A stretch of 64,000 nt of DNA, taken from the NCBI RefSeq assembly GCF_003573695.1, contig NC_039359.1, positions 76,770,783 to 76,834,782 on the forward strand, in the 5' to 3' direction. Below, one piece after another: positions 46,197 to 58,405 of the stretch. A model generated the notes under the pieces. The model searched no databases, was not told the origin of the DNA, and saw only the letters and a program-made list of their open reading frames with translations. Both the position numbers and the translations under genes were made by a program. The DNA is from Papaver somniferum. Its lineage: Eukaryota > Streptophyta > Magnoliopsida > Ranunculales > Papaveraceae. Every line of letters begins with the position of its first letter. Position 1 is the first letter of the stretch.

Positions 46197-46594
46197 TAAA
46201 AAAAATTGTTCCTCGTTCCATGGAGTTCCGTAATTAAAATTTCTGCAAAGTTTGACGGATGTATATAAAATATTTAGCTACGTTTTTATTGTTGTTTGAT
46301 GCTGATAAGAACCTTGTCAGAATCTTATCAAGAGAGCAACCGAGAACTTCATCCTAAACAAGTTTATGGTAAAAACTAGCAAAAATTTTTTCTGATTTTC
46401 TCATTTAATTCTGTAGAAATATTTAAAATAGACTCAACATCTAAAAATAGACTCAAACTATCAAAGGAAACTACCTAATAAAACATTATAAAACTTATAA
46501 CCCAAAAAACAACTTATTTCTTAACTTATCGACTTCTATATTAAACCATCTACTGACTTCTACGATGGAAACCGCATGTTGCTGCAATATAATG
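46197..46594. other. Thioesterase-like gene 3' UTR, then probable gypsy LTR sequence
   Basis: The first part is likely 3' UTR. From 46315 (TGTCAGAATC) the sequence may be the 3' LTR of the minus-strand gypsy element whose pol C-terminus ends at 46595. The edge is inferred from a TG start and position only. Confidence 0.35.
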
Positions 46595-46689
46595 TCAGTT
46601 AAGTTCTGGAGGTTCTATCATTCCTACTCCCTTAAGCACATCCTTGTCCTCAAGGATTGTCATTAATAACAACGTCATTTGTTCTTCGC
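46595..46689 (-). pseudogene. C-terminal end of a chromovirus-type gypsy pol
   Basis: The minus strand reads SEEQMTLLLMTILEDKDVLK, then a short tail and TGA at 46597-46595. The LEDK segment is typical of the very end of chromovirus pol (after the chromodomain). It stops abruptly at 46690, where the LTR array begins. Together with the pol fragment at 62190-64000, on the same strand, it appears to be the other side of one interrupted element. Confidence 0.6.
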
Positions 46690-46746
46690 TACTGTAGGCC
46701 CGCGTTTTTATTACGCTTAATTTTATACACATCTCCGGGCCTACCA
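46690..46746 (+). repeat. Terminal 57 bases of an array LTR
   Basis: This matches 51384-51440, the last 57 bases of LTR A, ending CCTACCA. The rest of this LTR is missing and the gypsy pol C-terminus abuts directly, so the left edge of the array is a break, not a normal integration edge. Confidence 0.9.
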
Positions 46747-46752
46747 AGTTTT

Positions 46753-46770
46753 TGGCGCCGCTGCCGGGGA
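46753..46770 (+). other. Primer-binding site of interior 1, tRNA-Asp
   Basis: TGGCGCCGCTGCCGGGGA, one mismatch to the complement of plant tRNA-Asp 3' end, 6 bases after the LTR edge. Confidence 0.92.
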
Positions 46771-47781
46771 TTGGTGCTGTGTTTTTCTTGTAGTTTTATT
46801 AGCTATTTTTGCATTTCACTGCATAGCATTTGCATCTGCATCTGCTTCACTTCATTTGTTGTTGGACCTGCTGTTCTGAACCTGTTTTTCCTCTGCTGGG
46901 ACGCCACAAAGGAAAAGAACCAAAGCCCAACTGGGTTTTTGCAACAATATCAGAGCAGCTGGGCTGTGCTTAAAAGGTAACCCATTTAAGAGAACCCGAA
47001 TTGTGGGCTTCCAATTTTTTAATTGTGGGCTTGTAATATTAAAGCCAATTTTTGGGCTTCTCTTATTTTCTGTTGGGTTTGTAATAATTTATTTGTGGGC
47101 TTGTTTAAATTCTTTCATTGGACTTGTATTTTGGACTCTGGGTTTAAACCCAGCTGAGCTTGTAACCGATTGTGGGCTTGTTTCCACTCAAGAGTGGACC
47201 TCAAAACCAAAGTTTTAAAACAAACATCGGGCCTTAACCAACTGGGCCAAATTAAACTTTCAAAATTAAAACTTAGTGTTTCGTGGGCCGCAGCCTTCCT
47301 TCCATTCCATTAGAGGACAAACAGTGGGCTTGCTCCCATACAAAAACCAAATTTTATTTTCTTTTTTTTTTTTTTTTAAAAAAATTTTAAAAAAAAAAAA
47401 AAATTTACTTTTCTCCCATTCAAAAACCAAAATTTTCTTTTGCTCCCAATTTCAAAAAAAAAAACCAAAATTTCTCCCATAAAAACCAAAATTTTTCCAA
47501 AAAGTTTTCATTCCCGACAAAACCAAATTTTTTTTTCCCAAAAAGTCCAATCCCATTAAAAACCAAATTTTCTTGTAGATAATGTGTTAGTTAAAATTCC
47601 TTTTTGTATATATTTTCTGCTCATCCAATATGATCTCGGCTGAAATATGTTGGATTTTTTTGCCTTGAATAACGGAGTTTTAATTCTGCTTTCGCCGAAA
47701 TCGGGTATTCTCTCTCCTTTTACTCTACTCAGCATGTCCCTTTCCATATGTTGCATTTTAATTCTTTCCATATTTTGAAAC

Positions 47782-47820
47782 ATTGAGGACAATGTTTAGT
47801 TTAGGTTTGGGGGTATAGAG
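47782..47820 (+). other. Internal GAGGACAA...GGGGG module (interior 1)
   Basis: Reads ATTGAGGACAATG then TTTAGGTTTGGGGG. The same module is at 52463-52501 and 57223-57261. In relatives it sits just after pol, so the preceding part of the interior is where gag-pol was lost. Confidence 0.75.
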
Positions 47821-48987
47821 TAGATACCACGATAATTTGCCATAATTGAAAACGAACTCCTTCTTCTTTTTGAAAAAATTGAAAAATCAAAATTCAAAAA
47901 AATTAAAAAAATGAAAAACATAAAAAAAAATGGAGCTCATTTACCTTAAATGTTGACTCTTGTGCAAATATGTATTTTTAGGAGTCTTAGTCTAGATATT
48001 TAGGCACCCTGATTCTAGCACAATTCACATAGTGATAAGAAATTTGCACGCGCACGATCTACCAATACATGTATGGCCTCGATCTTCAAGGTGTTTGATA
48101 GGAAGTTACGATTGCCAATCACTTTAGAATACTGAACGAAACTTGACTAGCTTGTTCTTTGGTTGGTTGGGATAGAAGGTGGAGGTTACATTAAGAAAGA
48201 CAACCATCGAATTTAACTGGGTGCATCAAAAAGGGCTACCTCTTGCAAAGTGTCATGTAATTTTTGTTTCCTTTTGTATTGTATCAAAAGTGTTTCTCTT
48301 AAAAAAAAAAAAAAAAAAAAAAAAAACGATGTATATATTCAGAAAAAAAAAAAAAAAGAAAAATACAGAAAATACAAAAAATCAAGTATTTATCAATTCC
48401 ATCATCTCTTGTTCCAAAAATAAAAGAGAGTAGTCAATGTAAATAAGAGTCATGTAAAGAGTCATCTTTTGTTGTTTCATTGTAATAAGCAAGGAGGGTA
48501 TATGCCATTGATGTACAACGCAGTAATTGTGAAATACCTCCAACTCATTCACAATTCTCGTAAAGTCCGGACAGCTAGCTAGATTTCGACCTCAGTTCTT
48601 AGCCTGAGAAACTATCTCTTGGTGATTAGTAGTCATAACTTCAGATCTTTCTTTACACGTGTGTAGATACACTTTACACTCTTATCACATGTCTTTTTTT
48701 TTATCAGTGCTAGGATTGTGCCTTCGATAGCTAGATTGACATCTCCATTTTGCTGTGAGCTTAACTGTTTTGCACATGTCACATTTGATGGAATCTGAGC
48801 TTATATTTTGACCTAGAACTTTGTAGGTACGTTCTAAGCAAACCTTCACGAGACTTCAACTCGTCCACTAGGGACACTTAGTGGTTTAAAAGGCTTAGTG
48901 CATACGCTAAATGCATTCGAGAGACCAGCGACAGTGGTATAGTTAGGATTTCCTTAGTTTTGTTTTACTTGAGGACAAGTAAAATTC

Positions 48988-49002
48988 AGGTTTGGGGGTA
49001 TT
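48988..49002 (+). other. Polypurine tract before LTR A
   Basis: AGGTTTGGGGGTATT immediately before the LTR start TGATGAGTGCC; preceded by TTGAGGACAAG. Identical tracts at 53711-53725 and 58391-58405. Confidence 0.88.
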
Positions 49003-50063
49003 TGATGAGTGCCAAATATTGTATATATTTATCCCTTTTTGTTGGCATTTAACTCATCTTTTGCATTAATTCTACATTTTATCCCATATTCTGATTTTCT
49101 TGTTTTCAAGAATAAATATTTTTATTAATAATTTTGCATTTTTAGGTAATAAATAAAGTTCGGATGACTTGCGGAGCAAAAAGAGCAGAAAAGTAGTGAA
49201 AAGCCGGGAGAAATCACGCAAGGAAGCCGCGAAGAATGGTGCGCACAACCTCATTTTCTACACACAAAAACGCCTCCGTTCTCAGCCATCAGATCAGTTC
49301 TCAGAAGCATCCGATGGTCGCTCCTTCATAGAGCATCAAAATCTGAAGTCTCTGCCAAGCACCACAGCGCTGAAATTCCAAGCCTTCAGATTAGATGGTA
49401 GTTGAATCCAACGGATGCTCCCTTGCTGTTCATCAAAGTTTGATATCCCCGCCTTACACTACAGCACCTAACCTAATCTAGCACCGTTCGTTTCGTTGTA
49501 TCCCTTCATCCGACGGTCGCTCCTCGCTTGCCTCCGCATCACCGTCCGATCTACCTACCAGCTCCACATCCCACGGCTCATCCTCGCTGTTCATCCAATT
49601 TGATGAAGCCGCCACACACTGGAACACCCGAACCCTATACCAGCTAACCAAACACCCCCCTTCTTCCCAAAACAGTCGACCCTCACCATCACCTTCACCA
49701 TCACCTCCCTGTTTGCAGAACCAACTCCACTGCCACCACCGCCGTACCTCCATGTCCGCTACCACCAACTCCCCACCTGCTCAACATTGAAACCCCTATC
49801 ACTCTAACATGCCTCTCACTTCTTTTCACTGTTTTCCCCTAGTCTAGGGTTTTGAAAATAGAGAAAAAGCATTGATAGACATGGTAGAGAATTAGGTGAA
49901 GCTAGAGTGAAATTGAAGGCATGGAGAGGTAGAGGAGGACAAATAGAAGAATGGGTCGAGTTCAATTTGATGTTGCTACATCAAATTAGGTAAAGAAATC
50001 AAACCCTAGTCTACTGTTTTTAATTTGGGAATTGTTTTTGGTAGAACCCTAATTGTGTTGTGG

Positions 50064-50073
50064 ACTATAAATA
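50064..50073 (+). promoter_or_regulatory. LTR A TATA box
   Basis: CTATAAATAG in the middle of the LTR, followed by a likely transcript start about 30 bases on. Equivalent boxes are at 54793-54802 (LTR B) and 59452-59461 (LTR C, with altered flanks). Confidence 0.6.
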
Positions 50074-50408
50074 GCCTTGTGGGTGTGATGTAAAGACTAT
50101 GCTGGACTAGCCAGTGTCCAGGACTGTGAAGTTCTGTTAATGTTTAATTTTAAATTTCAAGTTCAATTTAAGTTAATTTTCAATTTCTGTTTCATGTTTA
50201 ATTCCATGTTCATTTAATTTATGTTTGTTTCTAATTTCAATTTGGTTTTGTGTTTAATGTTAGTTCACTGTTATGTCAGTTTTGTGTTTAATGTTTAGTT
50301 TTGTGCTTAATGTTAGTTCACTGTTAGTGCCATGTTTAGTTCATTGTTGTTTTAATTCACTGTCAAGAAGTGATGGAATGTTAGGTTAGAGCTTTGAAGC
50401 ATTGTTTT

Positions 50409-50565
50409 GATTGTGCAATGGGAGAAATTAGTGCTCATAGCAAGCTAATTCTCTTTCCCATTCCATTTGTATGCTTAGAATGCACTGATTTGATTGAGCA
50501 TTGGGAGAAATTAGTGCTCATAGCAAGCTAATTCTCTTCCCATTCTATTTGTATGCCTAGAGCCA
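50409..50565 (+). repeat. 83-base tandem duplication within the LTR
   Basis: Two copies (50409-50491 and 50492-50565) share GGGAGAAATTAGTGCTCATA and the following CAAGCTAATTCTC. The same pair is present in LTRs B and C, so it predates the array. Confidence 0.88.
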
Positions 50566-51440
50566 CTGCCTTGGCCTTGCATTGTCACCATTTCAGTATC
50601 TCCACATCCCTGCCCTTGGCCTTGTTTATTTATTTTTCTTCTTTGCTGTCTAGTATTTGCTTTTTTTTCTTGGCTGTTCTTTTGTTTTCTGTTTTTGCTT
50701 CCATCTTTGGCCATTGGCCACTGTTTTTTTTCTTCCTTGCTTCTGCTTCCACTGCCCTGCAGTACTGCTGCTGCTGCTGCATTCACTGCCTTGTGCTGCT
50801 ACTTCTTCTCTTGTTGCCTCCCTTGCACTGCTTGTGCAGCTACTGTGCAGTATTGCTGCTGCTGCTGCTTTCTTTCTTTGCTGCTCTGCTGCTAACTTCT
50901 TTTCCTGTTGCTGCCTCCTGCATCTGAGTTTCTGCAGCTGTTGCTGCCACTCCACTTCTCCTGCCAGGCCCAGCCTTGTTAGCTGCTAATGCTCCAAACA
51001 CAGCACAAGCCCAGTTCAGTTCACAGCTAAGCCCAAAGGCCTAGCTAAATCAAAACTGAAGTTCAGTTCCTCAAAGGCCCAAAGGCCCAGTTCACATCAA
51101 AATACTACCAAGACCAGATCATTTCAGTATCCAGCCAACTGAGCACAAGGCTCAGTTCATTCCAAAGGCCAAAGGTCAAGCCCATCTTACTTTTACTTTA
51201 AAAGCAAAGGCTTAATCAAAAGCCTATTGTTATCAACCCCATTAGTACTCAAAGCCCATTGACCATTCAAAGCCCAACAGCAACTAGAACCCAAAATAGC
51301 TAAACACAACAAAACACTCCCGATCTCTGTGGATCGACCCGTACTTGCACGAGCTACAACCGACGACCGTGCACTTGCGGTATTACTGTAGGCCCGCGTT
51401 TTTATTACGCTTAATTTTATACACATCTCCGGGCCTACCA

Positions 51441-52055
51441 AGTTTTTGGCGCCGCTGCCGGGGATTGGTGCTGTGTTTTTCTTGTAGTTTTATTAGCTAT
51501 TTTTGCATTTCACTGCATAGCATTTGCATCTGCATCTGCTTCACTTCATTTGCTGTTGGACCTGCTGTTCTGAACCTGTTTTTCCTCTGCTGGGACGCCA
51601 CAAAGGAAAAGAACCAAAGCCCAACTGGGTTTTTGCAACAATATCAGAGCAGCTGGGCTGTGCTTAAAAGGTAACCCATTTAAGAGAACCCGAATTGTGG
51701 GCTTCCAATTTTTTAATTGTGGGCTTGTAATATTAAAGCCAATTTTTGGGCTTCTCTTATTTTCTGTTGGGTTTGTAATAATTTATTTGTGGGCTTGTTT
51801 AAATTCTTTCATTGGACTTGTATTTTGGACTCTGGGTTTAAACCCAGCTGAGCTTGTAACCGATTGTGGGCTTGTTTCCACTCAAGAGTGGACCTCAAAA
51901 CCAAAGTTTTAAAACAAACATCGGGCCTTAACCAACTGGGCCAAATTAAACTTTCAAAATTAAAACTTAGTGTTTCGTGGGCCGCAGCCTTCCTTCCATT
52001 CCATTAGAGGACAAACAGTGGGCTTGCTCCCATACAAAAACCAAATTTTATTTTC

Positions 52056-52086
<31 letters not shown>

Positions 52087-53002
52087 TTTACTTTTCTCCC
52101 ATTCAAAAACCAAAATTTTCTTTTGCTCCCAATTTCAAAAAAAAAAACCAAAAATTTCTCCCATAAAAACCAAAATTTTTCCAAAAAGTTTTCATTCCCG
52201 ACAAAACCAAATTTTTTTTCCCAAAAAGTCCAATCCCATTAAAAACCAAATTTTCTTGTAGATAATGTGTTAGTTAAAATTCCTTTTTGTATATATTTTC
52301 TGCTCATCCAATATGATCTCGGCTGAAATATGTTGGATTATTTTTGCCTTGAATAACAGAGTTTTTAATTCTGCTTTCGCCGAAATCGGGTATTCTCTCT
52401 CCTTTTACTCTACTCAGCATGTCCCTTTCCATACGTTGCATTTTAATTCTTTCCATATTTTGAAACATTGAGGACAATGTTTAGTTTAGGTTTGGGGGTA
52501 TAGAGTAGATACCACGATAATTTGCCATAATTGAAAACGAACTCCTTCTTCTTTTTGAAAAAATTGAAAAATTCCAAAAAATTGAAAAATCAAAATTCAA
52601 AAAAATTAAAAAAAATGAAAAAACATAAAAAATGGAGCTCATTTACCTTAAAATGTTGACTCTTGTGCAAATATGTAATTTTTAGGAGTCTTAGTCTAGA
52701 TATTTAGGCACCCTGATTCTAGCACAATTCACATAGTGATAAGAAATTTGCACGCGCACGATCTACCAATACATGTATGGCCTCGATCTTCAAGGTGTTT
52801 GATAGGAAGTTACGATTGCCAATCACTTTAGAATACTGAACGAAACTTGACTAGCTTGTTCTTTGGTTGGTTGGGATAGAAGGTGGAGGTTACATTAAGA
52901 AAGACAACCATCGAATTTAACTGGGTGCATCAAAAAGGGCTACCTCTTGCAAAGTGTCATGTAATTTTTGTTTCCTTTTGTATTTGTATCAAAAGTGTTT
53001 AC

Positions 53003-53041
<39 letters not shown>

Positions 53042-53725
53042 GATGTATATATTCAGAAAAAAAAAAAAAAAAGAAAAAAATATCAGAAAAATACAAAAAA
53101 ATCAAGTATTTATCAATTCCATCATCTCTTGTTCCAAAAATAAAAGAGAGTAGTCAATGTAAATAAGAGTCATGTAAAGAGTCATCTTTTGTTGTTTCAT
53201 TGTAATAAGCAAGGAGGGTGTATGCCATTGATGTACAACGCAAGTAATTGTGAAATACCTCCAACTCATTCACAATTCTCGTAAAGTCCGGACAGCTAGC
53301 TAGATTTCGACCTTGGTTCTTAGCCTGAGAAACTATCTCTTGGTGATTAGTAGTCATAACTTCAGATCTTTCTTTACACGTGTGTAGATACACTTTACAC
53401 TCTTATCACATGTCTTTTTTTTGTTATCAGTGCTAGGATTGTGCCTTCGATAGCTAGATTGACATCTCCATTTTGCTGTGAGCTTAACTGTTTTGCACAT
53501 GTCACATTTGATGGAATCTGAGCTTATATTTTGACCTAGAACTTTGTAGGTACGTTCTAAGCAAACCTTCACGAGACTTCAACTCGTCCACTAGGGACAC
53601 TTAGTGGTTTAAAAGGCTTAGTGCATACGCTAAATGCATTCGAGAGACCAGCGACAGTGGTATAGTTAGGATTTCCTTAGTTTTGTTTTACTTGAGGACA
53701 AGTAAAATTCAGGTTTGGGGGTATT
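51441..53725 (+). repeat. Array interior 2 (2.29 kb, non-coding)
   Basis: Primer site TGGCGCCGCTGCCGGGGA at 51447-51464. Very close to interior 1 apart from homopolymer lengths (A run at 53008-53040 about 33 bases) and small indels. Purine tract at 53711-53725. Confidence 0.9.
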
Positions 53726-56184
53726 TGATGAGTGCCAAATATTGTATATATTTATCCCTTTTTGTTGGCATTTAACTCATCTTTTGTGCATTAATTCTAC
53801 ATTTTATCCCATATTCTGCATTTTCTTTGTTTTCAAGAATAAATATTTTTATTAACTAATTTTGCATTTTTAGGTAATAAATAAAGTTCGGATGACTTGC
53901 GGAGCAAAAAGAGCAGAAAAGTAGTGAAAAGCCGGGAGAAATCACGCAAGGAAGCCGTGAAGAATGGTGCGCACAACCTCATTTTCTACACACAAAAACG
54001 CCTCCATTCTCAGCCATCAGATCAGTTCTCAGAAGCATCCGATGGTCGCTCCTTCATAGAGCATCAAAATCTGAAGTCTCTGCCAAGCACCACAGCGCTG
54101 AAATTCCAAGCCTTCAGATTAGATGGTAGTTGAATCCAACGGATGCTCCCTTGCTGTTCATCAAAGTTTGATATCCCCGCCTTACACTACAGCACCTAAC
54201 CTAATCTAGAACCGTTCGTTTCGTTGTATCCCTTCATCCGACGGTCGCTCCTCGCTTGCCTCCGCATCACCGTCCGATCTACCTACCAGCTCCACATCCC
54301 ACGGCTCATCCTCGCTGTTCATCCAATTTGATGAAGCCGCCACACACTGGAACACCCGAACCCTATACCAGCTAACCAAACACCCCCCTTCTTCCCAAAA
54401 CAGTCGACCCTCACCATCACCTTCACCATCACCTCCCTGTTTGCAGAACCAACTCCACTGCCACCACCGCCGTACCTCCATGTCCGCTACCACCAACTCC
54501 CCACCTGCTCAACATTGAAACCCCTATCACTCTAACATGCCTCTCACTTCTTTTCACTGTTTTCCCCTAGTCTAGGGTTTTGAAAATAGAGAAAAAGCAT
54601 TGATAGACATGGTAGAGAATTAGGTGAAGCTAGAGTGAAATTGAAGGCATGGAGAGGTAGAGGAGGACAAATAGAAGAATGGGTCGAGTTCAATTTGATG
54701 TTGCTACATCAAATTAGGTAAAGAAATCAAACCCTAGTCTACTGTTTTTAATTTGGGAATTGTTTTTGGTAGAACCCTAATTGTGTTGTGGACTATAAAT
54801 AGCCTTGTGGGTGTGATGTAAAGACTATGCTGGACTAGCCAGTGTCCAGGACTGTGAAGTTCTGTTAATGTTTAATTTTAAATTTCAAGTTCAATTTAAG
54901 TTAATTTTCAATTTCTGTTTCATGTTTAATTCCATGTTCATTTAATTTATGTTTGTTTCTAATTTCAATTTGGTTTTGTGTTTAATGTTAGTTCACTGTT
55001 ATGTCAGTTTTGTGTTTAATGTTTAGTTTTGTGCTTAATGTTAGTTCACTGTTAGTGCCATGTTTAGTTCATTGTTGTTTTAATTCACTGTCAAGAAGTG
55101 ATGGAATGTTAGGTTAGAGCTTTGAAGCATTGTTTTGATTGTGCAATGGGAGAAATTAGTGCTCATAGCAAGCTAATTCTCTTTCCCATTCCATTTGTAT
55201 GCTTAGAATGCACTGATTTGATTGAGCATTGGGAGAAATTAGTGCTCATAGCAAGCTAATTCTCTTCCCATTCTATTTGTATGCCTAGAGCCACTGCCTT
55301 GGCCTTGCATTGTCACCATTTCAGTATCTCCACTCCCTGCCCTTGGCCTTAGGCCTTGGTTTGTATTGTCATTTTTCTTTGCTGTCTAGTATTTGCTTTG
55401 TTTAGTTCTTGGTTGTTCTTTTGTTTTCTGTTTTTGCTTCCATCTTTGGCCATTAGCCACTGTTTTTTTTCTTCCTTGCTTCTGCTTCCACTGCCCTGCA
55501 GTACTGCTGCTGCTGCTGCATTCACTGCCTTGTGCTGCTGCTACTTCTTCTCTTGTTGCCTCCCTTGCACTGCTTGTGCAGCTACTGTGCAGTATTGCTG
55601 CTGCTGCTGCTTTCTTTGCTTGTGCTACTGCTGCTGCTACTTCTTTTCCTGTTGCTGCCTCCTGCATCTGAGTTTCTGCAGCTGTTGCTGCCACTCCACT
55701 TCTCCTGCCAGGCCCAGCCTTGTTAGCTGCTAATGCTCCAAACACAGCACAAGCCCAGTTCAGTTCACAGCTAAGCCCAAAGGCCTAGCTAAATCAAAAC
55801 TGAAGTTCAGTTCCTCAAAGGCCCAAAGGCCCAGTTCACATCAAAATACTACCAAGCCCAGATCATTTCAGTATCCAGCCAACTGAGCACAAGGCTCAGT
55901 TCATTCCAAAGGCCAAAGGTCAAGCCCATCTTACTTTTACTTTGAAAGCAAAGGCTTAATCAAAAGCCTATTGTTATCAACCCCATTAGTACTCAAAGCC
56001 CATTGACCATTCAAAGCCCAACAACAACTAGAACCCAAAATAGCTAAACACAACAAAACACTCCCGATCTCTGTGGATCGACCCGTACTTGCACGAGCTA
56101 CAACCGACGACCGTGCACTTGCGGTATTACTGTAGGCCCGCGTTTTTATTACGCTTAATTTTATACACATCTCCGGGCCTACCA
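53726..56184 (+). repeat. Array LTR B (2.46 kb)
   Basis: Near-identical to LTR A by eye over its first 1.6 kb; in the (CTG)n region it shares the GTGCTACTGCTGCTGC variant with LTR C instead of LTR A. TATA at 54793-54802. Confidence 0.9.
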
Positions 56185-58405
56185 AGTTTTTGGCGCCGCT
56201 GCCGGGGATTGGTGCTGTGTTTTTCTTGTAGTTTTATTAGCTATTTTTGCATTTCACTGCATAGCATTTGCATCTGCATCTGCTTCACTTCATTTGTTGT
56301 TGGACCTGCTGTTCTGAACCTGTTTTTCCTCTGCTGGGACGCCACAAAGGAAAAGAACCAAAGCCCAACTGGGTTTTTGCAACAATATCAGAGCAGCTGG
56401 GCTGTGCTTAAAAGGTAACCCATTTAAGAGAACCCGAATTGTGGGCTTCCAATTTTTTAATTGTGGGCTTGTAATATTAAAGCCAATTTTTGGGCTTCTC
56501 TTATTTTCTGTTGGGTTTGTAATAATTTATTTGTGGGCTTGTTTAAATTCTTTCATTGGACTTGTATTTTGGACTCTGGGTTTAAACCCAGCTGAGCTTG
56601 TAACCGATTGTGGGCTTGTTTCCACTCAAGAGTGGACCTCAAAACCAAAGTTTTAAAACAAACATCGGGCCTTAACCAACTGGGCCAAATTAAACTTTCA
56701 AAATTAAAACTTAGTGTTTCGTGGGCCGCAGCCTTCCTTCCATTCCATTAGAGGACAAACAGTGGGCTTGCTCCCATACAAAAACCAAATTTTATTTTCT
56801 TTTTTTTTTTTTTTTTAAAAAATTTTTTTAAAAAAAAAAAAAAATTTACTTTTCTCCCATTCAAAAACCAAAATTTTCTTTTGCTCCCAATTTCAAAAAA
56901 AAAAAACCAAAAATTTCTCCCATAAAAACCAAAATTTTTCCAAAAAGTTTTCATTCCCGACAAAACCAAATTTTTTTTTCCCAAAAAGTCCAATCCCATT
57001 AAAAACCAAATTTTCTTGTAGATAATGTGTTAGTTAAAATTCCTTTTTGTATATATTTTCTGCTCATCCAATATGATCTCGGCTGAAATATGTTGGATTA
57101 TTTTTGCCTTGAATAACGGAGTTTTTAATTCTGCTTTCGCCGAAATCGGGTATTCTCTCTCCTTTTACTCTACTCAGCATGTCCCTTTCCATACGTTGCA
57201 TTTTAATTCTTTCCATATTTTGAAACATTGAGGACAATGTTTAGTTTAGGTTTGGGGGTATAGAGTAGATACCACGATAATTTGCCATAATTGAAAACGA
57301 ACTCCTTCTTCTTTTTGAAAAAATTGAAAAATCAAAATTCAAAAAAATTAAAAAAAATGAAAAAACATAAAAAAAAATGGAGCTCATTTACCTTAAAATG
57401 TTGACTCTTGTGCAAATATGTAATTTTTAGGAGTCTTAGTCTAGATATTTAGGCACCCTGATTCTAGCACAATTCACATAGTGATAAGAAATTTGCACGC
57501 GCACGATCTACCAATACATGTATGGCCTCGATCTTCAAGGTGTTTGATAGGAAGTTACGATTGCCAATCACTTTAGAATACTGAACGAAACTTGACTAGC
57601 TTGTTCTTTGGTTGGTTGGGATAGAAGGTGGAGGTTACATTAAGAAAGACAACCATCGAATTTAACTGGGTGCATCAAAAAGGGCTACCTCTTGCAAAGT
57701 GTCATGTAATTTTTGTTTCCTTTTGTATTTGTATCAAAAGTGTTTCCTCTTAAAAAAAAAAATACAAAAAAAATACAAAAAAATCAAGTATTTATCAATT
57801 CCATCATCTCTTGTTCCAAAAATAAAAAGAGAGTAGTCAATGTAAATAAGAGTCATGTAAAGAGTCATTTTGTTGTTTCATTGTATTAAGCAAGGAGGGT
57901 GTATGCCATTGATGTACAACGCGAGTAATTGTGAAATACCTCCAACTCATTCACAATTCTCGTAAAGTCCGGACAGCTAGCTAGATTTCGACCTTGGTTC
58001 TTAGCCTGAGAAACTATCTCTTGGTGATTAGTAGTCATAACTTCAGATCTTTCTTTACACATGTGTAGATACACTTTACACTCTTATCACATGTCTTTAT
58101 TTGTTATCAGTGCTAGGATTGTGCCTTACATAGCTAGATTGACATCTCCATTTTGCTGTGAGCTTAAACTGTTTTGCACATGTCACATTTGATGGAATAT
58201 GAGCTTATATTTTGACCTAGAACTTTGTAGGTACGTTCTAAGCAAACCTTCACGAGACTTCACTCGTCCACTAGGGACACTTAGTGGTTTAAAAGGCTTA
58301 GTGCATATGCTAAATGCATTCGAGAAACCAGCGACAGTGGTATAGGTAGGATTTCCTTAGTTTTGTTTTACTTGAGGACAAGTAAAATTCAGGTTTGGGG
58401 GTATT
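56185..58405 (+). repeat. Array interior 3 (2.22 kb, non-coding)
   Basis: Primer site at 56191-56208. It lacks most of the long A run seen in interiors 1 and 2 (57752-57780 is shortened and broken). Purine tract at 58391-58405. Confidence 0.9.

Larger units (their letters stand above)
46747..49002 (+). repeat. Array interior 1 (2.26 kb, non-coding)
   Basis: Begins with a 6-base spacer and the primer site and ends with AGGTTTGGGGGTATT. Long A and T runs lie at 47364-47403 and 48300-48326. A second GGGGG module is at 47782-47820. Short open frames (for example 46657-46980) recur in other units and have no domain signature. Around 47220-47580 AAAACCAAATTT-type phrases repeat. Confidence 0.88.
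49003..51440 (+). repeat. Array LTR A (2.44 kb)
   Basis: Starts TGATGAGTGCC, ends GGGCCTACCA. Features in order: pyrimidine/C-rich stretch (49440-49780), TATA box (50064-50073), an 83-base tandem duplication (50409-50565), (CTG)n runs (about 50763-50890), a GCCCA/GGCCC-rich block (50960-51290) and the U5-like end. Open frames within it are compositionally biased (Leu/Cys/Ser or Ala/Gln runs) and are not credible genes. Confidence 0.9.

Noticed and set aside
46657..46980. 107-codon plus-strand frame repeated at 51345, 56089 and 60745
   Set aside because: It spans the LTR edge and primer site, which must remain nucleic-acid signals; the frame is conserved only because the units are recent copies.
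48300..48326. Poly(A) run as a retroposon tail
   Set aside because: It recurs at the same place in interior 2 and shortened in interior 3, so it is a homopolymer of the unit and not a separate insertion.
50650..50989. Overlapping open frames on both strands rich in Leu/Cys/Ser or Ala/Gln/Lys (also at 55356-55745 and 59943-60401)
   Set aside because: They come from (CTG)n and TTCTT-type low-complexity sequence in the LTRs, differ in frame between copies and show no domain.
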